Source: Entomortierella parvispora (Eukaryota > Mortierellomycota > Mortierellomycetes > Mortierellales > Mortierellaceae). Taken from it: 64,000 bases of DNA. This document shows, one piece after another, positions 59,616 to 64,000 of the stretch (positions are counted from its first letter, which is position 1; the number at the start of each line of letters is the position of its first letter). The position numbers and the translations under genes were made by a program. The notes under the pieces are model-generated. The model saw only the letters and a list, made by a program, of their open reading frames with translations. It searched no databases and was not told the DNA's origin. The stretch is taken from the NCBI GenBank assembly GCA_963573315.1, contig OY752147.1, positions 2,046,001 to 2,110,000 of the forward strand, given 5' to 3'.

Positions 59616-60270
59616 GAGCGGAAGCAAGGAATGTCCTGAGGCAGAGAGTGAGAATGAGAGGAAATAGAAAGAAAGAAGAGTAGAAGGAAGGAGCAAGGGA
59701 GGAGGAGGAGGTATACAAAGAAAAAGATAGAGAAAGGGAAACGGACAATGGAGAGAAGGAAGGAAGGAAGAAGGAAAGAAGGAAGCAAGGAAGGAAGGAG
59801 ATAAATAAGAAAGAGGGACAGGCCCACAGAGACTGAACTCTGAAATGTGGCCGCACAGGAACCGACCGATGTGGTGTGTGGTGTGAGAGAATGGAGGTGG
59901 ACAACTCTCTTTCTCTCTTTCTTTTGCGGGGCGCCAGAACGTGGCGCCCTCTGCCGTTCACTTCCTTCTCTCTCTTCGCTCTCTCTTTCTCTTGCCTTGT
60001 CCGCATCGAGTCTGGCTCCCCCTCACCATGTGCTATTAGTCTATTTGCAATCAACAATACCTGACCAAAGGCACCCAACTCAGCCAGCCAGACTTCTCAG
60101 GTCACTTCGCCCTGGCGCCCTTTTGCCCGCAATCGTCGATCTTTTGCCTCCTTTTGAATTAAGGGGTCCCACACCTTATTTCATCCTTCTGCCATGCTGC
60201 TATGTGTGTTGCCACCAACCCTTCTCCTCCCTTCTCCTCCGTCCACCTCCTCATTCACTGCAAGCAGGCC
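59616..60270. promoter_or_regulatory. Divergent promoter between HAD phosphatase and TERT
   Basis: GGAAGGAAGG-type purine tracts (59640-59810) make a CU-rich leader for the leftward gene. CT-rich runs (59900-60000 and 60220-60255) lie on the TERT side. No TATA box is evident. Confidence 0.45.
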
Positions 60271-63200
60271 ATGGCATCCATGGCCCAACCTGCCTGCCAG
60301 ATCACCAATGCCGTCCTATTAAGCGTCTACCCCCATCTCTACCGACTGCACGACTTCCTCACTGCTCATGTCGGCCACACCGTCGAATTCGTGCTCAGGT
60401 CAGACCCACGCGAGTACAAGGACCTCATTCACAACACCCTCGTCGGGACCCTCGGCGGAATCGAGATACGGCCGCTTCCACCTTTCAAAGGGCCTTCGCC
60501 GCAGGCATGTCAGGACACTGTACGTTCCTACTCTGTGTATTATAGCCGAGGTTTGCTCATACACAGACCAGTTTATCTAACCATTCTTTTAATCCTAGAC
60601 GGTAGATCGTGCCATTGAACTCACGAGTCCGCAGGCGCGAAACGACGCGTGTACGAATGTCCTGGCGACAGGCTATTTCAGCGTAAGCAGTAAAGATGGA
60701 ATCAATGCAGTGAGGGGTAGAATCTTAGCTGACATCTGTGCCCTGATTCGTTCCAATAACCAGCTCTCGACTAGACCTATCAAAAATATTCCCCGCAACT
60801 CGCTCGAGCCATTTGTTAGATCTGCTCTCTGGGAGACTCTTACTAGAAGGTATCGTAGCTTGCTCTTGTCTTGTATCATCCCTAGATTTCCTCAGTACTC
60901 ACTCATATATCTTGCGCTACACTGATGTATTAGGATTGGAGAAGATGCAATGCTTTACTTGTTGACTTCAACCTCAATATTTGCCTCGCTACCTAATAAT
61001 TGCTACTGTCAGATCACTGGACAAGCCATGAATGATCTCATCGGACCTAAAACGCCACTCAAACAACACGTGCCGTCGTCATCGTCGGTCAGAAAGCGAC
61101 CTGCCGCTGCTTTGGAGGCTCACAGTTCCAACGGCTCATCCATTCGACCGACAGCTTCTGATACATGTCCTTCACCATTAAAACCATCCAAAAAGAAAAA
61201 AGGGAACGAAAAGAAAGCTGCAGGCAAAGATTCAATCCCTCTAGCAAATATCTTTTTCAGGCGGGGAAGGATGTTTTACACTCAAAAACGACGATACGAC
61301 GACGGGAAATTTCACTGTGAGTCCAGTATACTTTTTTCGTCCGCCGCAGGGAATGAATCGTAAATGCAAATCGTACTAATACGAACACTGGCCATAGGGA
61401 ATAGGGATAATTCTGTGGACTCTCTGATGAAAAAAATGTTTCCAAGACAGCACGGACTGAAGAACGTGTTCCAGACAAAGATTCCAGTCTCGTCGTCAAC
61501 TGCTACCAACGGCCCGCAGACAAAGACACCAAATCGAACATGGCGCCTCCGGCAAATTCAGGTGTTGGTGGAAGCTATGCTCAAGCAGAGTCACGAATGC
61601 AAGCAGAGACTTTTACTGCTTCACTACTGTCCCGTCAAGGTACGTTGCGCTTGAAGGACGTGACATTGAAATCCTTTTCAAAGAAAGCTAAAACCACCAT
61701 CCTTGACTCTCAATTCTAGGCGATGGACGACGCAGACGGAGGATGGGATGCCTCCTCGGCAGAGTTGCTGAAGAGCGACTCGTCTTTTGATGAGGCATGT
61801 TGCTATGGCAGTTTCTTGGAAACGGGTGACAACGCAAATAGATATTAACTTGTAGAGCTTCCTGGTGTTCTTAGGTGACATCGTTTGTTCATTCAATGGT
61901 CAAAAAAATCATACCGCTAGCAATGTTTGGATCTGAGGAAAACCGAGCCGTTATCCTGAGGAGTAAGGATCTGCAACCGCCATTTGCAATTGGATAACAA
62001 TAAGCTGTAAGCATGGAATCCTTACCATACGTCTCTCTTAGCAATGACAAGATTTATTCGCTTGCGCAAGCTTGAAGCCATGTCGCTGCTATACGCACTT
62101 CAAGGATTCCGTTTGAGCGACTGTGAATGGCTCCGAGATCAAAAGATTCGTCAAGCGGATAGTGGTGTCCACCATGTCCCACCTACAGCCTCTATGAAGC
62201 AGCATGAGATATTACACGAGTTTATCTATTGGCTCTTTGAAGGCTTTCTTATACCCCTGATCAAGGTATGTAAGCGAGCCATCTTTTTGGGAGTTGCACG
62301 CTATTGTTCCTAACAGATCCATTCCATTGCTCGCACGGTGGCAGTCAAACTTTTACGTGTCAGACAGCTCGTACCAACGAAACAAGATGCTTTACTTTCG
62401 CCATGACCTATGGCAAAGGATCACCAAACCTGCTTTAGCTTCACTCAAAAGCAAGATGTTTATCAAAATGCAACAGGTATTACAGGCTTGTATAGCGCTG
62501 ATGTAGAACATGATCTCAATACTTTGTTTGTAATCTCAGAGTTCTAAGAAGTGATATTCATCTTTATTTTTGTACATTTCCAGAATGAGATCGAGGCATG
62601 CAACAGACTGTATTCCACACTACGTCTATTACCAAAGGAGCATGATCTGCGACCCATCAGCAACCTACGGAAGAAATCGAGCAAGCTTGTAAGTTTACGT
62701 ATATATTTTCAAGAGCGAGCAGGAACTAGCCTACGCTTCAGAACAAGCCTGACACAATCAATAATTTCTTTGATCCACACAGGTCAACGGCATGCAGGCT
62801 TTTGGCGTGTTTTCAGCGAACCAGCAAGTGGCCAACACTTTTCAGGTTTTGTCATTTGAAAGGACAAGATATTCATTGAACAGCTCAGCCAATGGCATGA
62901 GCGACCTATACCAGCGACTCAAGCAATTGAAAACAAAACTCGTCGACGCGTCAAGGCCAGTGCCGTAGGTCTTGATTCTTCAGCTCATTGGGTACTTGTT
63001 GTATGATGACTTGGTATGGTAGTTGATTGTCGTCTTCATCTTGTGTTTTGTAGGAAAAAACTCTTCATGGTCAAGGTGGATATCAAGAAATCGTTTGACT
63101 CTATCAATCAGACGAAACTCTTGGAGATCATGGACACAATATTGAAGGAGGTCGGTCCTCCATGCTCTCTGACAACGTGGATTGTCGCAACCGTCGTTTT

Positions 63201-64000
63201 GCATCTTTTCCAGAGAACGCTAACGTGTGCCTAGTTTTCATCTCGTTCCAAATCATAGGATAAATACCTGATTCACTGGCATTCCAAAATGATTCCATCC
63301 AGCGGACGAATCTCAAAACGGTTTATCAAGAGGGCACTCCCCGTGGGAGGTGTACAACCTTTTGTAGAGTATGCCAGCGAAGAGGCTCTGGCCTCCAAGA
63401 ATGCCATCCTTGTTGATAAGGTAAACGGCATTCTCATTCCCGATATTAAACAAGAAGAACTGTTGAAGCTCGGGACTGATCAACATTTGCCTTGCTTGTT
63501 GTTGTAGCCACGTGTGTTTCCAGCATACCAAAAAAAGGGCGACACACTGAACCTTCTCAGAGACCATGTTCAACAAAACATTGTCAAGTTTGGCAAGGAC
63601 TTTTATCGTCAGACCACTGGAATTCCCCAGGGATCTGCTCTTTCTCCCGCGCTCTGCAGGTAATAACACAGGAATGCACCCCACCCTATTTAAATGATAT
63701 GTTGCGGAAGTTTGTTTTAACCGACCTTTCCAATGTAAATTTTGGTAGGTTTTTTTACGATGAGATGGAAAAGAACTCTGTGGGTGAACTTGCCCGCTCG
63801 ATGGACAGTGTAAGTGTTCCCTTCTTACCCACTGTCTCCCGTCTGTTGTCGTTACCCATAACTGATAGCGAAATGTCTTTTTATCTTTTCGTAGGCTCTG
63901 GTTAGGTTGGCAGATGACTTTTTGTTTATCAGCAAGAATATCGACAAGGCAAAGTCGTTCCTGAGTGTAATGTCAGCTGGTCATCCAGAATACGGTTGTT
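60271..64000 (+). CDS. TERT: Telomerase reverse transcriptase (TERT), truncated by the window end
   Basis: Sixteen exons are visible: 60271-60519, 60599-60682, 60764-60849, 60934-61316, 61398-61639, 61720-61794, 61875-61962, 62042-62265, 62345-62476, 62584-62688, 62783-62964, 63054-63150, 63259-63420, 63508-63659, 63749-63809 and 63895-64000. They encode about 809 residues. The TEN domain starts with LLSVYPHLYRLHDFL and includes NVLATGYFS. A QFP/CP-type RNA-binding region carries RRGRMFYTQK. The T motif spans FIYWLFEGFLIPLIK and SNFYVSDSSYQRNKMLY. RT motifs follow: 1/2 LLPKEHDLRPISNLRKK, A VKVDIKKSFDSI, B' TTGIPQGSALSPALCR, C LVRLADDFLFIS with the catalytic Asp pair, and the start of D ending PEYGC. 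Exon 6 ends in a probable GC donor. A basic PSKKKKGNEKK could be a nuclear signal. Motif E and the C-terminal extension lie outside. Confidence 0.95.

Noticed and set aside
63054-64000. Possibility that the RT motifs belong to a retrotransposon or viral polymerase
   Set aside because: The T motif, the TEN/RNA-binding regions upstream and the TERT-type motif spacing, all in one spliced frame, identify telomerase.

Overview
The window is nuclear DNA from a filamentous fungus. The genes carry many short GT-AG introns (mostly 45-100 nt), intergenic gaps are short, microsatellites are frequent, and pyrimidine-rich tracts precede most start codons. The gene set (a focadhesin/RST1-like giant protein, MTFP1, Yvc1-type TRP channel, Furry/Tao3, SGF29, indoleamine 2,3-dioxygenase, telomerase reverse transcriptase) and the intron density suggest an early-diverging fungus such as Mortierellomycotina/Mucoromycota. 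That placement is an inference from gene content. No bacterial operon, virus, CRISPR array, rRNA or tRNA was recognised.

Layout: 1-297 tail of an unknown gene (+). 782-1158 foldback/MITE-like element. 1241-7822 (-) FOCAD-like protein, sharing a 274-bp divergent promoter with MTFP1 at 8097-8750 (+). 9027-11173 (-) secreted 5'-nucleotidase-like metallophosphoesterase. 12633-13173 (+) small Cys-rich protein. 13724-17060 (+) Yvc1/TRPY channel. 17405-17740 (+) secreted Gly/Tyr repeat protein. 17958-20156 (-) membrane alpha/beta hydrolase. 20601-22184 (-) single-exon unknown. 22525-27845 (-) FLC/Pkd2-type TRP-like membrane protein. 28843-31623 (+) RhoGAP. 32005-36305 (+) 15-exon coiled-coil protein. 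36476-38281 (-) low-complexity protein. 38752-39341 (-) possible degenerate gene. 39823-41530 (+) SGF29. 42201-43480 (-) mitochondrial ribosomal protein L2. 43795-53107 (-) Furry/Tao3. 54620-57187 (+) indoleamine 2,3-dioxygenase. 57825-59615 (-) HAD phosphatase. 60271-64000 (+) TERT, running off the window inside the reverse transcriptase domain.

Exon models were built by hand from splice consensus, reading-frame continuity and protein-family knowledge. Apart from TERT (cut by the window) and the first fragment, every multi-exon model closes in frame from ATG to stop. Individual junctions may be off by a few bases. The genes do not form one pathway. Several belong to polarity and surface functions (Furry, RhoGAP, FLC-type and Yvc1-type membrane proteins) and several to core housekeeping (SGF29 in SAGA, mitochondrial L2, MTFP1, TERT). 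The most distinctive signals are a near-perfect 84-bp inverted-repeat element, a 7-nt microexon, two likely GC-AG introns, recurring CU-rich leaders, a 26-bp tandem array and an unrecognised intron-dense coiled-coil gene.
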